From positions 1-37,800 of the forward strand of contig JAURNI010000017.1 in the NCBI GenBank assembly GCA_030830305.1: a stretch of DNA of 37,800 nt. Direction: 5' to 3'. This document shows positions 27,777 through 37,800 of this stretch, in pieces. Each line of letters opens with the position of its first letter. Positions within the stretch are counted from its first letter, which is position 1. The notes below the pieces were generated by a model. That model searched no databases and was not told where the DNA came from. It was given only the letters and a program-made list of their open reading frames with translations. The position numbers were made by a program, and so were the translations under genes. The DNA comes from Alphaproteobacteria bacterium (GTDB lineage Bacteria; Pseudomonadota; Alphaproteobacteria; Rickettsiales; Deianiraeaceae).

Positions 27777-28766
27777 TTACATTGATACACATTTTACTAT
27801 TTCTTTATTTATAGCTTTGTTTGCAAGTGAGACTCTGACTGTATTGGACAATATATTTGAAAAATCTTTTACTAAAAATCTTTTCTTTTTGAAATTTTCT
27901 AAAACCCCTTCAATATTTTGAACCTTAAAAAGCACAAAATTTGCTTCCGTTACATATATTTTGTTAATATTGTTTTGTTGAGTAAGAACTTCAATAAATG
28001 ACTTTCTTTCTGAAAGAAATTCCTGTATGAATTTTTCAATTTCTCTTTTGTTATTATTAATATATTGTAGTGTCGAAAGTGCGATTTGTGCATTGAGAGA
28101 ACTTACAGAAAACGGTGCTTGGAATTTTTTTATATTACCAACATTTTGTGCAATTACAAAGCCGATTCTTATACCTGCACAGCCGTAAAACTTGGAAAGT
28201 GTCCTTAATATTATTAAATTTGGGTATTTCTGCATTAATTTAACTGAAGAGTCTTTCCCGGAAAACTCAATGTATGCTTCGTCAATAACAATTTTTTTAC
28301 CGGTTTGTAAAATTTTCTCAATTTGATTATATTCCAGCATTGTACCGGTTGGAGAATTTGGGTTTGGAATAAATGTTAAACACGGATTGTGCGTGTTGAT
28401 ATTTGTAATCAATGCATCAACATTAATTTCAAGGTTTGTATTAAGTTTGTGCTTAATTACATTCAAGCCCAGATTTTTTGCATAGTTTTCATACATTGAA
28501 AATGTTGGGTCTGTAATTAAAATGCTTTGTTTTGCGAAACATTGTTGAAGTAAAAAAATTCCATCATCACTTCCGTTTGTTAAAAGAATGTTGTTTGCAT
28601 CAACGCCATATAGTTTCCCCGCCTCACATTCAATTTGCCTATACATTTCTGTGTTTGGGTAGCGGTTGAGGTTTTCTATTTTCAAAATTTCCTGCTTGCA
28701 AAAAGAAAAATAATTTTCGTTTAGGGAAAGATTAAAAAAACCCTCGTTTTGAGTTACTTGATACAT
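27777..28766 (-). CDS. hisC: Histidinol-phosphate aminotransferase
   Basis: LSLNENYF, NILLTNGSDDGI, FIPNPNSPTG, VIDEAYIEFSG, LRTLSKFYGCAGIRIGF. ATG at 28766 (MYQVTQNEG) preferred over TTG at 28826. Confidence 0.88.
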   Translation of the reverse strand: MYQVTQNEGFFNLSLNENYFSFCKQEILKIENLNRYPNTEMYRQIECEAGKLYGVDANNILLTNGSDDGIFLLQQCFAKQSILITDPTFSMYENYAKNLGLNVIKHKLNTNLEINVDALITNINTHNPCLTFIPNPNSPTGTMLEYNQIEKILQTGKKIVIDEAYIEFSGKDSSVKLMQKYPNLIILRTLSKFYGCAGIRIGFVIAQNVGNIKKFQAPFSVSSLNAQIALSTLQYINNNKREIEKFIQEFLSERKSFIEVLTQQNNINKIYVTEANFVLFKVQNIEGVLENFKKKRFLVKDFSNILSNTVRVSLANKAINKEIVKCVSM

Positions 28767-28825
28767 TTTACCTTGATTTTCAATTGTATATAGTTTGCAG
28801 TTGTTTGAAATAAAAGTCAAACACA

Positions 28826-29722
28826 ATGGAAGAAAGATTAAAAATTGCCATTCAAAAAAAAGGAAGATTACACGACGATACCCTTAACATGTTTAAAAAC
28901 GCAGGTTTTCGTTTCACAAGGGACAGCACCGGCTTTATTATGCCATGCGAAAACGCCGAATTTGACTTAGTGTTGTTAAGAGATGATGACATTCCAACCG
29001 TTGTTGCACAGGGGGCTTTTGAGTTGGGGATTGTTGGATACAATGTTTATTATGAAGATTGCCTTGGCAGTGAAAACATTAAAGATAGTACAGAAATTTT
29101 ACAGAAATTTCCATTTGGAAAGTGTAGGTTGTCGTGTGCTCACAACTATGGTGACGTTGATAGTGGCACTTTTGCTTTATTTATGGCACATAAAATTGCA
29201 ACATCATACCCAAATACCGTTAAAGAGTGGCTATCAAAAACTCATTCATTAACAAATGATAGACAGTCGGTTGAAATCATAGAAATGAAAGGTTCTGTTG
29301 AGCTTGCACCGAGGTTTGGAATTGCAGATGCAATTTGCGATTTAGTCTCTTCAGGAATGACACTTAAAGAAAATCACCTTGTTGAAGGTGAAACAATTTT
29401 GCACTCAACAGCAATTTTAATTGCGAATAACAACTTCAACCAAAGCAATGAAACATATAAACACATCATTGAAACAATTGAGGAAAACACCTCCGCAAAA
29501 GATAAAAAATACATAATGTTTAATTGTGAAGAAAAAAACCTTGAGGAAATTCTTAAAATTATTGATTTTGTGGAATCTCCAACAGTAATGCCTCTTGCAA
29601 AAAAAGGTATGAACGCCGTTCATATCATGTGTAGTGAAAATGATTTTAGAGCTGTTCATAATAAGTTAAAACAAGCAGGGGCAACATCAATTTTGGTAAT
29701 GTCTGTTGAAAAAGTAATGTAA
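28826..29722 (+). CDS. hisG: ATP phosphoribosyltransferase (long form)
   Basis: LKIAIQKKGRLHDDTL, ELGIVGYNVYYE, EIIEMKGSVELAPRFGIADAICDLVSSGMTLKEN; C-terminal regulatory domain present. Confidence 0.95.
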   Translation: MEERLKIAIQKKGRLHDDTLNMFKNAGFRFTRDSTGFIMPCENAEFDLVLLRDDDIPTVVAQGAFELGIVGYNVYYEDCLGSENIKDSTEILQKFPFGKCRLSCAHNYGDVDSGTFALFMAHKIATSYPNTVKEWLSKTHSLTNDRQSVEIIEMKGSVELAPRFGIADAICDLVSSGMTLKENHLVEGETILHSTAILIANNNFNQSNETYKHIIETIEENTSAKDKKYIMFNCEEKNLEEILKIIDFVESPTVMPLAKKGMNAVHIMCSENDFRAVHNKLKQAGATSILVMSVEKVM

Positions 29723-29726
29723 ATTT

Positions 29727-31004
29727 ATGCAAATCAATCAAACTTTGGGTATTTTTGAAGCTCAAACTCTTCTTCAAAACAGGAATAAGTTCCAGCAAGA
29801 TACATCTCTTCAAGAAAGCCTTTACTCAATTCAAGCAGAAATTAAAAAAAATGGAGATGATGCCCTAAAATATTTCACGCAAAAGTTTGATGGTATTGCA
29901 CTTGAAAATCTTTTTGTAACGAAAGAAGAAATTCAAAATGCAAAAGTAGGCAAAGAATTGGAAGAGGCAATTACTCTTGCGTATAATAATATAAAAGAGT
30001 TCCATATGGAACAATTACAAACCCTTCAAAACCAGAAAAAAGTTGAAACAACAAAAGGTGTTGTTTGTTGGCGGAAATTCACTCCAATTGAAAAGGTTGG
30101 GCTTTATATTCCTGGTGGAACGGCACCACTCTTTTCAACGGTGTTGATGACAGCCATTCCTGCACAAATTGCAGGTTGCAGGGAAATAATTTTGGCAACG
30201 CCACCACAAAAAGATGGTACAATTCACCCGGCAATTCTTTTTACTGCAAAATTGTGTGGAGTTAAGAAAATCCTGAAAGTTGGTGGAGCTCAAGCTATTT
30301 TTGCAATGGCGTACGGAACGCAGTCCGTGCCAAATATTTATAAAATTTTTGGTCCGGGAAATAAATTTGTAGATGGTGCAAAACAAATAGTTCAAAACGC
30401 TGTTGCAATTGATATGCCTGCCGGCCCGAGTGAAGTCATGGTTGTATGTGATGATACTGCAATCCCAAAAGTCATTGCAAGTGATATTCTATCTCAGTTA
30501 GAGCATGATCCATCTTCTTCTGCGGTATTGATTTGTAATTCACAAAAACATATTGAACAAATTAATAATGCAATTGTGGAAAGGGTAAATATTTCCCCAA
30601 GGTGGAACATTATTGAGAAGTCCATAAAAAATTACCACCCAATTTATTGTAAAAATTTAGAAGAAAGTGCTGACTTCATTAACGAATATGCACCGGAGCA
30701 TTTAATTTTAAACATGCAAGGCTACCAAAATTTTGCAGAAAAAATCACGAATGCCGGTTCGGTGTTTTTGGGAAAGTATGCGGCGGAATCTATTGGGGAC
30801 TATGCAAGTGGAACGAATCACACTCTTCCAACGAACGGTTTTGCAAAATCTTTTTCAGGTTTAAGTGTAGAATCCTTTGGCAAATTTGTAACATTTCAAG
30901 AAATTTCACAAGACGGCTTTAACAATATTTCAAACTCGGTGAAAATCATGGCAGAGGCAGAAGGCTTGCATGAACATGCAAATGCGATATATACTCGGTT
31001 TTAG
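29727..31004 (+). CDS. hisD: Histidinol dehydrogenase
   Basis: VGLYIPGGTAPLFSTVLMTAIPAQIAGC, GPGNKFVDGAKQ, DMPAGPSEVMV, QLEHDPSSSAVL, ESIGDYASGTNHTLPTNGFAK. Confidence 0.97.
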   Translation: MQINQTLGIFEAQTLLQNRNKFQQDTSLQESLYSIQAEIKKNGDDALKYFTQKFDGIALENLFVTKEEIQNAKVGKELEEAITLAYNNIKEFHMEQLQTLQNQKKVETTKGVVCWRKFTPIEKVGLYIPGGTAPLFSTVLMTAIPAQIAGCREIILATPPQKDGTIHPAILFTAKLCGVKKILKVGGAQAIFAMAYGTQSVPNIYKIFGPGNKFVDGAKQIVQNAVAIDMPAGPSEVMVVCDDTAIPKVIASDILSQLEHDPSSSAVLICNSQKHIEQINNAIVERVNISPRWNIIEKSIKNYHPIYCKNLEESADFINEYAPEHLILNMQGYQNFAEKITNAGSVFLGKYAAESIGDYASGTNHTLPTNGFAKSFSGLSVESFGKFVTFQEISQDGFNNISNSVKIMAEAEGLHEHANAIYTRF

Positions 31005-32365
31005 TTTTTTAACAAATTTCTTAATTTGTTAACATCAAAGTTTTTAATATCATCAAAAGAAATGCCATTACTTTCCATTTTACTCATAACTTTTGCCATA
31101 TCTTTCATTTTTTGAATTTGATTCAAAAGTTTTTTAACATCGGCAAGTGTTGTTCCAGAGCCTTTTGAAATTCTTACTCTTCTTGAGCCAGACTTTTCAA
31201 GTAAATCAGGATTGAGCCTTTCCTTTTGTGTCATTGAAAGAATGATTGCTTCTTGTTTTGAGAAATCTATATTTTTAGCCATTTGTGAAATATCGCCCAT
31301 TTGGCTTGCACCCGGTAGAAATGAAAGAACTTTTGAAATGCCACCCATGTTTTTCATTGAGCGAATCTGCACGAGATAGTCGTCAAAAGTCATTTTTCCT
31401 GCAACAACTCTATCCTTCATTGAGTTCAATTTACCTTCCCCCATTTCTTCGTATGCTTTTTCAACAATAGACTCAATATCGCCGCGATCAAGCAGCCTTG
31501 ACGCAATCCTTTCCGGGTGAAACTCCTCTAAAGCATTGCCATCTTCACCGGTTCCAAGATACTGAATTTGCAGATTTGTCTCATGACGCACATTAATCGC
31601 TACACCGCCACGGGTATCTCCCTCGGTTTTTGTTAAAATAACACCTGTGCATGGTATGACTTTGTTAAATTTCTGTGCAATATTAATTGACTGTCTTCCA
31701 ATCATTGAATCTAGAACTATAATGCTTGCGTTTGCATGAGATGCTTTGTGTATTTGATTGATTTCTTCATAACCTTGGTCACCTTCAACTCCTGGGGTAT
31801 CAATAATTACAACATTATAACCTTCTTTTTTGGCGCTTAAAATTGCATTTTCAACAAGCTCTTTTGAAGAAATATTTTGCTTATACTGTATACAAAAAAT
31901 TCCATTTGTTCTGGCAAAAGATTCAAGTTGCTTTGCTGCTGCTGGGCGGTGGACATCTGCAGATGCAACACATACCTTCACTTGGTGTTTTTTTTCAAGG
32001 TGTTTTGCAAGTTTAACAGCAGTTGTAGTTTTTCCGGAACCATATGGACCGACAAGTAAAATAATTTCAAAAGAACTTCCAAGCTTGATACCTTTAAATT
32101 CGTTTCCAAGTAATGCCATTAATCTTTTTTGTACAATAGCGGCAATTGCATCTGCTGGATCAAGGTTTTTTGGTAGAGATTTACCAATTAAATCTTCTTT
32201 AATATCCCCAACAAGTTTGCTAGCAACGGACGGTGCAACATCGGCACCAAGTAAAGCAATTCTAATTTCCTCCGTTGCTTCAATAATGTCTTTTTCCGTT
32301 AGAACAGATTTAGAAGAAAGCTTTCCGAAGATTTTACCAAAAGATGAAGATATTGAACCAAACAT
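31001..32365 (-). CDS. ffh: Signal recognition particle protein Ffh
   Basis: LLVGPYGSGKTTTAVKLAKHL, ASADVHRPAAAKQL, VIIDTPG, C-terminal M domain with GSGTTLADVKKLLNQIQKMKDM. Confidence 0.97.
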   Translation of the reverse strand: MFGSISSSFGKIFGKLSSKSVLTEKDIIEATEEIRIALLGADVAPSVASKLVGDIKEDLIGKSLPKNLDPADAIAAIVQKRLMALLGNEFKGIKLGSSFEIILLVGPYGSGKTTTAVKLAKHLEKKHQVKVCVASADVHRPAAAKQLESFARTNGIFCIQYKQNISSKELVENAILSAKKEGYNVVIIDTPGVEGDQGYEEINQIHKASHANASIIVLDSMIGRQSINIAQKFNKVIPCTGVILTKTEGDTRGGVAINVRHETNLQIQYLGTGEDGNALEEFHPERIASRLLDRGDIESIVEKAYEEMGEGKLNSMKDRVVAGKMTFDDYLVQIRSMKNMGGISKVLSFLPGASQMGDISQMAKNIDFSKQEAIILSMTQKERLNPDLLEKSGSRRVRISKGSGTTLADVKKLLNQIQKMKDMAKVMSKMESNGISFDDIKNFDVNKLRNLLKN

Positions 32366-32503
32366 ATATATTTCAATAAAATTTTAACGGAAAGTATATT
32401 ATAAATTAAGTATGTCAACTTTTTACTGTTTACTTAATGAAAATTTCCTTGAATAAATTGAAGTATTGTTAATAGTATATTATTTTATATTTCCATAATT
32501 AAA

Positions 32504-34141
32504 ATGCTAAAAATTTTAACCATTGAAAACATTGTGTTAGTAAAAAAGGCATACCTTGAATTCAACGGTGGTTTGTGTGTTTTAACTGGTGAAACAGGAG
32601 CTGGCAAATCAATTGTACTTAACTCTATTTTAACTTTACTTGGAAGAGAGGTTAAATCAAAAGCGTTGCTTCGCCAAGGTTGTAAATATGGTGCAATTGA
32701 GGGGGTGTTTCAAAATATTCCGGAAGAAACGGAAAGGGTGCTTCTTGAAAATGCAATCACTCCAACAAAAGAACTGAAAATTAAGTGTATTTTACAAGAA
32801 GAGGGTGGTATGCGTTCTTTTGTGAACAATGAGCAAGTTTCACAAACATTAATTAAACAGATTGGCGAAACTCTTATTGAGGTGAATCGCCAACATGAAC
32901 AAACATATTTAATGGAGGAAAAAAACCATATAAATATTCTTGATGAATACGCTCAAAATCAATCTATATTGACACAATTAGCAGAAAAATACCGTGAAAT
33001 ACAAGTTTGTGAAAAAGAAATCCAAGAAACCATTGCAAGAAACAAGCAAATTGCCTTTGAAATTGATTATCTGAATGAAACTCAAACTGAATTAAAAAAT
33101 GCAAAGATCGGTGAAAATGAATATGAAGAGCTTCAAGAAAAGCGCATTCAAAACAAGAAGAAGCACAATATTTTTGAAACATTAACAACGGCATCAAATA
33201 AGCTTGAAGGAGCGTCCGTTGGGCAAATTTTAATGAATATACACCGAATGATTGCCCCAATTGCAACGGACGACATGGAAACCCTTTCCCAAACGATAGA
33301 CCGCATCTGCATTGATATTCAAGAAGTTGAGGGTGTGATTGCCTCCCTTATTGAAAAAAATTATATTAATATTTCTGAAATAGATCAAGATGAAGAACGG
33401 TTTTTCCTCTTGCAAGATTTAGCCCGTAAATATAAAACTCAGCCGTTTGAACTTTACCAGTACAAAATAGAAGTTGAAAGAAAAATTGAAAGCTTTAATA
33501 AAACAGAAGAATCAATTGCCCATTTAAACAAAAAGAAAGAACAGCTTGAAAGGGAATACTTAGTGCTTGCACAAGAGCTAAGGCAAAAAAGAATTACTGC
33601 CGCAAAAGAACTTTCGGAAAAAGTTAATATCTCACTTTCAGCACTACAAATGGATGGTGCATCTTTTAAGGTTGAAATGCAAGAAACTAAGATGAAAAAA
33701 ACCGGTATTGATGTTATTTCATTTGCTATTGAAACAAATAAAAATATGGGGTTTGGAAAGCTTTCAAAAATAGCCTCAGGCGGTGAAATTTCTCGGATTG
33801 TTCTTGCAATTAAGGCAGCAATTGCGCATTTAAAGCAAATTCCTTGTGTAATTTTTGACGAAATTGACACAGGTATTAGTGGCAAAACAAGTAATGCGGT
33901 TGGTGAGGTTATGCTTAAACTTGCACAGAATACTCAAATTATTGTAATTACTCACCAGCCGCAGGTTGCAGCAAAAGCACATGACCACTTCCGCATTTAC
34001 AAAAAACAAGAAAATGATTTAACCGAAACAATTGTTGAAAAACTTGGAAGCGATGAACGCATTCAAGAAATTGCCCGCCTTCTTTCGGGTGAGCATATTA
34101 CACAAGAAGCCCTTTCAAATGCAAGGATTTTACTGGGTTAG
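32504..34141 (+). CDS. recN: DNA repair protein RecN
   Basis: MLKILTIENIVLVKKAYLEFNGGLCVLTGETGAGKSIVLNSI; ASGGEISRIVLAIKA; VIFDEIDTGISGKTSNAVG. Confidence 0.96.
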   Translation: MLKILTIENIVLVKKAYLEFNGGLCVLTGETGAGKSIVLNSILTLLGREVKSKALLRQGCKYGAIEGVFQNIPEETERVLLENAITPTKELKIKCILQEEGGMRSFVNNEQVSQTLIKQIGETLIEVNRQHEQTYLMEEKNHINILDEYAQNQSILTQLAEKYREIQVCEKEIQETIARNKQIAFEIDYLNETQTELKNAKIGENEYEELQEKRIQNKKKHNIFETLTTASNKLEGASVGQILMNIHRMIAPIATDDMETLSQTIDRICIDIQEVEGVIASLIEKNYINISEIDQDEERFFLLQDLARKYKTQPFELYQYKIEVERKIESFNKTEESIAHLNKKKEQLEREYLVLAQELRQKRITAAKELSEKVNISLSALQMDGASFKVEMQETKMKKTGIDVISFAIETNKNMGFGKLSKIASGGEISRIVLAIKAAIAHLKQIPCVIFDEIDTGISGKTSNAVGEVMLKLAQNTQIIVITHQPQVAAKAHDHFRIYKKQENDLTETIVEKLGSDERIQEIARLLSGEHITQEALSNARILLG

Positions 34142-34432
34142 AGGTTGTTTGTGTATTATCTTGCGTACCTCTTTTCTGTATTATTAGTTCGCGTAGCTTT
34201 GACAGTTGCTACTTCATTTTCTCTTTACTTATATTATACACATTGATGTTGTTTGGGTACCATCAGCGTTGTTTCACCTGAAGTAAGTTGTTTGGAATTG
34301 GATAGGTATGTAATTTCAGTATTTATTAGTTATTGAGAATACTAGCATATTTTTACACGCATTGCAACAATAATTCTTGATATTTTATCTTGTTATTGTC
34401 CTCTTGTTGAGTTAATAATTTAAACAAATTGC

Positions 34433-35938
34433 ATGAAAGCTACTAAAACTCAAATTTTTTTTCTCATTTTGGTAATGGTTTTTTCCGGAATGTTAACACT
34501 TGGTAATTTTATCAATATTCCTTTTATAAAAAATTCAAAAATTAATCTTGGGCTTGACTTGCAAGGTGGTACGGATATTCTTCTGCAAGTGGATATCAAT
34601 GATTATATTCAGAACTATAAACAAAACCTTGTGCGTGATGTTAAGAAGTCTTTATTTGATGATAAAATTGGGTATAAAAACTTTCAGGTCAACAATGAAA
34701 ACTTTTCATTTGAAATTAGAGACGCTAAAAATCTGAAGACCACAAAAAAAATTCTTCATGGAATTGGCGTTTCGTTTAAACATCAAGATACAGTATTTTA
34801 TTTAGATGTTTCAAATACTGTTCTTACAGAGATGAAGAAAAAAGTTTTGGAGCAATCAATAGAAGTGATTCGTAAAAGAGTTGATGAGCTTGGTAATAAA
34901 GAAATTTCAATTTATGGTGTTGATGATGATAAAATTTCTTTACAAATACCAGGAAAAAATGATCCAAAAACAATTGAAAAATTACTTAACACTCAAGCAA
35001 AATTAACATTTCATTTAATGGACGACCAACCATTTGTTGCAAATAAGTCAACAGACAATCCAAATATCAAAGTTTTAGATGGGGAAAATATTGGTTATTA
35101 TTATGCAGTTATAAAAGACGTCATAATTGATGGGGCGGACTTAGAAACTGCATCTGCAACAATTACTGAAAGCGGAGAAGCTGCAGTTTCGTTTAAATTT
35201 AATAATAGAGCAGCAACAGTTTTTGGAGATGTCACAATGCAAAACATTGGTAGACCTTTTGCCATTGTTCTTGATGACAAGGTTCTTTCTGCTCCAAATA
35301 TAAAAGAGCCTATACTTGGTGGCTCAGGAGTAATTTCCGGTTCGTTTACAACAAAAGAAGCAAATGAGCTTGCACTGCTTTTGCGTGCCGGTGCGCTTCC
35401 GGCAAAAATTGATATTGTAAAGCAGGAAAACATTAGTGCAACTCTGGGGCAAGAATCAATTATATTGGGTATAAAATCAATGTTTGCCGGAATTTTCTTG
35501 GTTTGTCTTTACATGATAATAAGATATAAAGTACTTGGTGGAATTGCTCTTTTTGCTTTGATTGTAAACATTTTGTGTATGTTTGCGTTTTTGTCTTTGT
35601 TTAATTCAACTTTAACATTGCCTGGTATTGCCGGTATTATTTTAACAATCGGTATGGCTGTAGATGGTAATATTATTATTTTTGAAAACATAAAATCTCT
35701 GCAGAAAAAAATGCAGAAAAAAAATGTTTTTTTGGAAGCATTTGCTGAAGCAAGACCATCAATTATTGACGCCAATATCACAACAATACTAAGTGCGGCA
35801 ATGCTGTACGAATTTGGTTTTGGTCCAATTAGAGGTTTTGCACTGACTTTAATTATTGGTGTAATATTTTCAGTTTTTGCCTCATTGTTTGTGACAAAAA
35901 TCCTTATTTCTGTAATATATAAACGCTTGTTGGTATGA
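34433..35938 (+). CDS. secD: Protein translocase subunit SecD
   Basis: INLGLDLQGGTDILLQVD, VIRKRVDELG, GLAIVLD-like PFAIVLDDKVLSAP, MAVDGNIIIFENIK. Confidence 0.96.
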   Translation: MKATKTQIFFLILVMVFSGMLTLGNFINIPFIKNSKINLGLDLQGGTDILLQVDINDYIQNYKQNLVRDVKKSLFDDKIGYKNFQVNNENFSFEIRDAKNLKTTKKILHGIGVSFKHQDTVFYLDVSNTVLTEMKKKVLEQSIEVIRKRVDELGNKEISIYGVDDDKISLQIPGKNDPKTIEKLLNTQAKLTFHLMDDQPFVANKSTDNPNIKVLDGENIGYYYAVIKDVIIDGADLETASATITESGEAAVSFKFNNRAATVFGDVTMQNIGRPFAIVLDDKVLSAPNIKEPILGGSGVISGSFTTKEANELALLLRAGALPAKIDIVKQENISATLGQESIILGIKSMFAGIFLVCLYMIIRYKVLGGIALFALIVNILCMFAFLSLFNSTLTLPGIAGIILTIGMAVDGNIIIFENIKSLQKKMQKKNVFLEAFAEARPSIIDANITTILSAAMLYEFGFGPIRGFALTLIIGVIFSVFASLFVTKILISVIYKRLLV

Positions 35939-35964
35939 ATTTGTTATTTTTTTTAAAAAAATAC

Positions 35965-35970
35965 TTGACT
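35965..35970 (+). promoter_or_regulatory. Putative -35 element (CTTGACT) of the 23S rRNA promoter
   Basis: TTGACT after an A/T tract (TTTTTTTTAAAAAAA), between secD and 23S. Confidence 0.4.
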
Positions 35971-36061
35971 TTTAAAAAGCAATGATTTTAAAAAGTCCAT
36001 TGATAACTACTCGTAAAAAGCAGTTGTTACTGTTGTTAAGAATATTTAAACAAACGCATTG

Positions 36062-36087
36062 TTTGTATGCAAGTAATTGCATACAAA
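36062..36087 (+). repeat. Perfect hairpin in 23S leader: TTTGTATGCAA-GTAA-TTGCATACAAA
   Basis: 11-bp perfect inverted repeat, 4-nt loop, about 70 nt upstream of the mature 23S start. Confidence 0.85.
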
Positions 36088-36156
36088 AGCAAAACATAGA
36101 GAATTCAATTCAAAAAAAGCAATATTAATTCTGCAAAAGAATAATATGCTTCTAAA

Positions 36157-37800
<1,644 letters not shown>

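Noticed and set aside
31830-32387. 185-aa ORF antisense to ffh
   Set aside because: Mirror of a strongly conserved gene; Ser/Ala-rich translation with no recognisable motif.
33454-33885. 143-aa ORF antisense to recN
   Set aside because: Shadow ORF opposite the conserved RecN C-terminal ATPase region.
34270-34285. Second parS-like sequence TGTTTCACCTGAAGTA
   Set aside because: Three mismatches to the parS consensus; could easily occur by chance in a 37.8-kb AT-rich window.
35101-35433. 110-aa ORF antisense to secD
   Set aside because: Shadow ORF; no independent support.

Overview
AT-rich, gene-dense bacterial chromosome segment. It looks like an alphaproteobacterium of the Rickettsiales type. 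Supporting signs are scattered single vir-type T4SS genes (virB2, virB3, virB8), a 23S rRNA gene with no 16S upstream (split rRNA operon), an SRP RNA-dnaX arrangement and a short-form proS. The presence of hisC/hisG/hisD and of LPS genes (lpxI, lptB) argues against a maximally reduced intracellular Rickettsia. A less auxotrophic, Deianiraea-like or deep-branching lineage is possible, but that is inference only. Housekeeping genes recognised: dnaX, dnaG, psd, lptB, tsf, lpxI, tpiA, proS, pepP-like, rmuC, rpsP, rpmI, rplT, uvrA, purA, lepB, rplY, rplU, rpmA, hisC, hisG, hisD, ffh, recN, secD and partial 23S rRNA. The most interesting non-housekeeping content is: (1) a LuxI-like acyl-homoserine-lactone synthase candidate next to tRNA-Gly; (2) a 535-aa secreted, 28-cysteine protein with Sushi/CCP-like modules; (3) a secreted Hsp20-like protein; (4) a lipase-class-3-like secreted protein whose nucleophile motif looks degenerate; (5) a putative effector with a 147-bp-period internal duplication; (6) a translationally coupled two-gene module of unknown function; (7) an unannotated SRP RNA leading straight into dnaX; (8) a recurring promoter layout (TTGAC[A/T]-like hexamer about 41-53 nt before ATG) with an almost complete lack of Shine-Dalgarno motifs. 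All assignments come from reading the sequence by eye; no database search was run.
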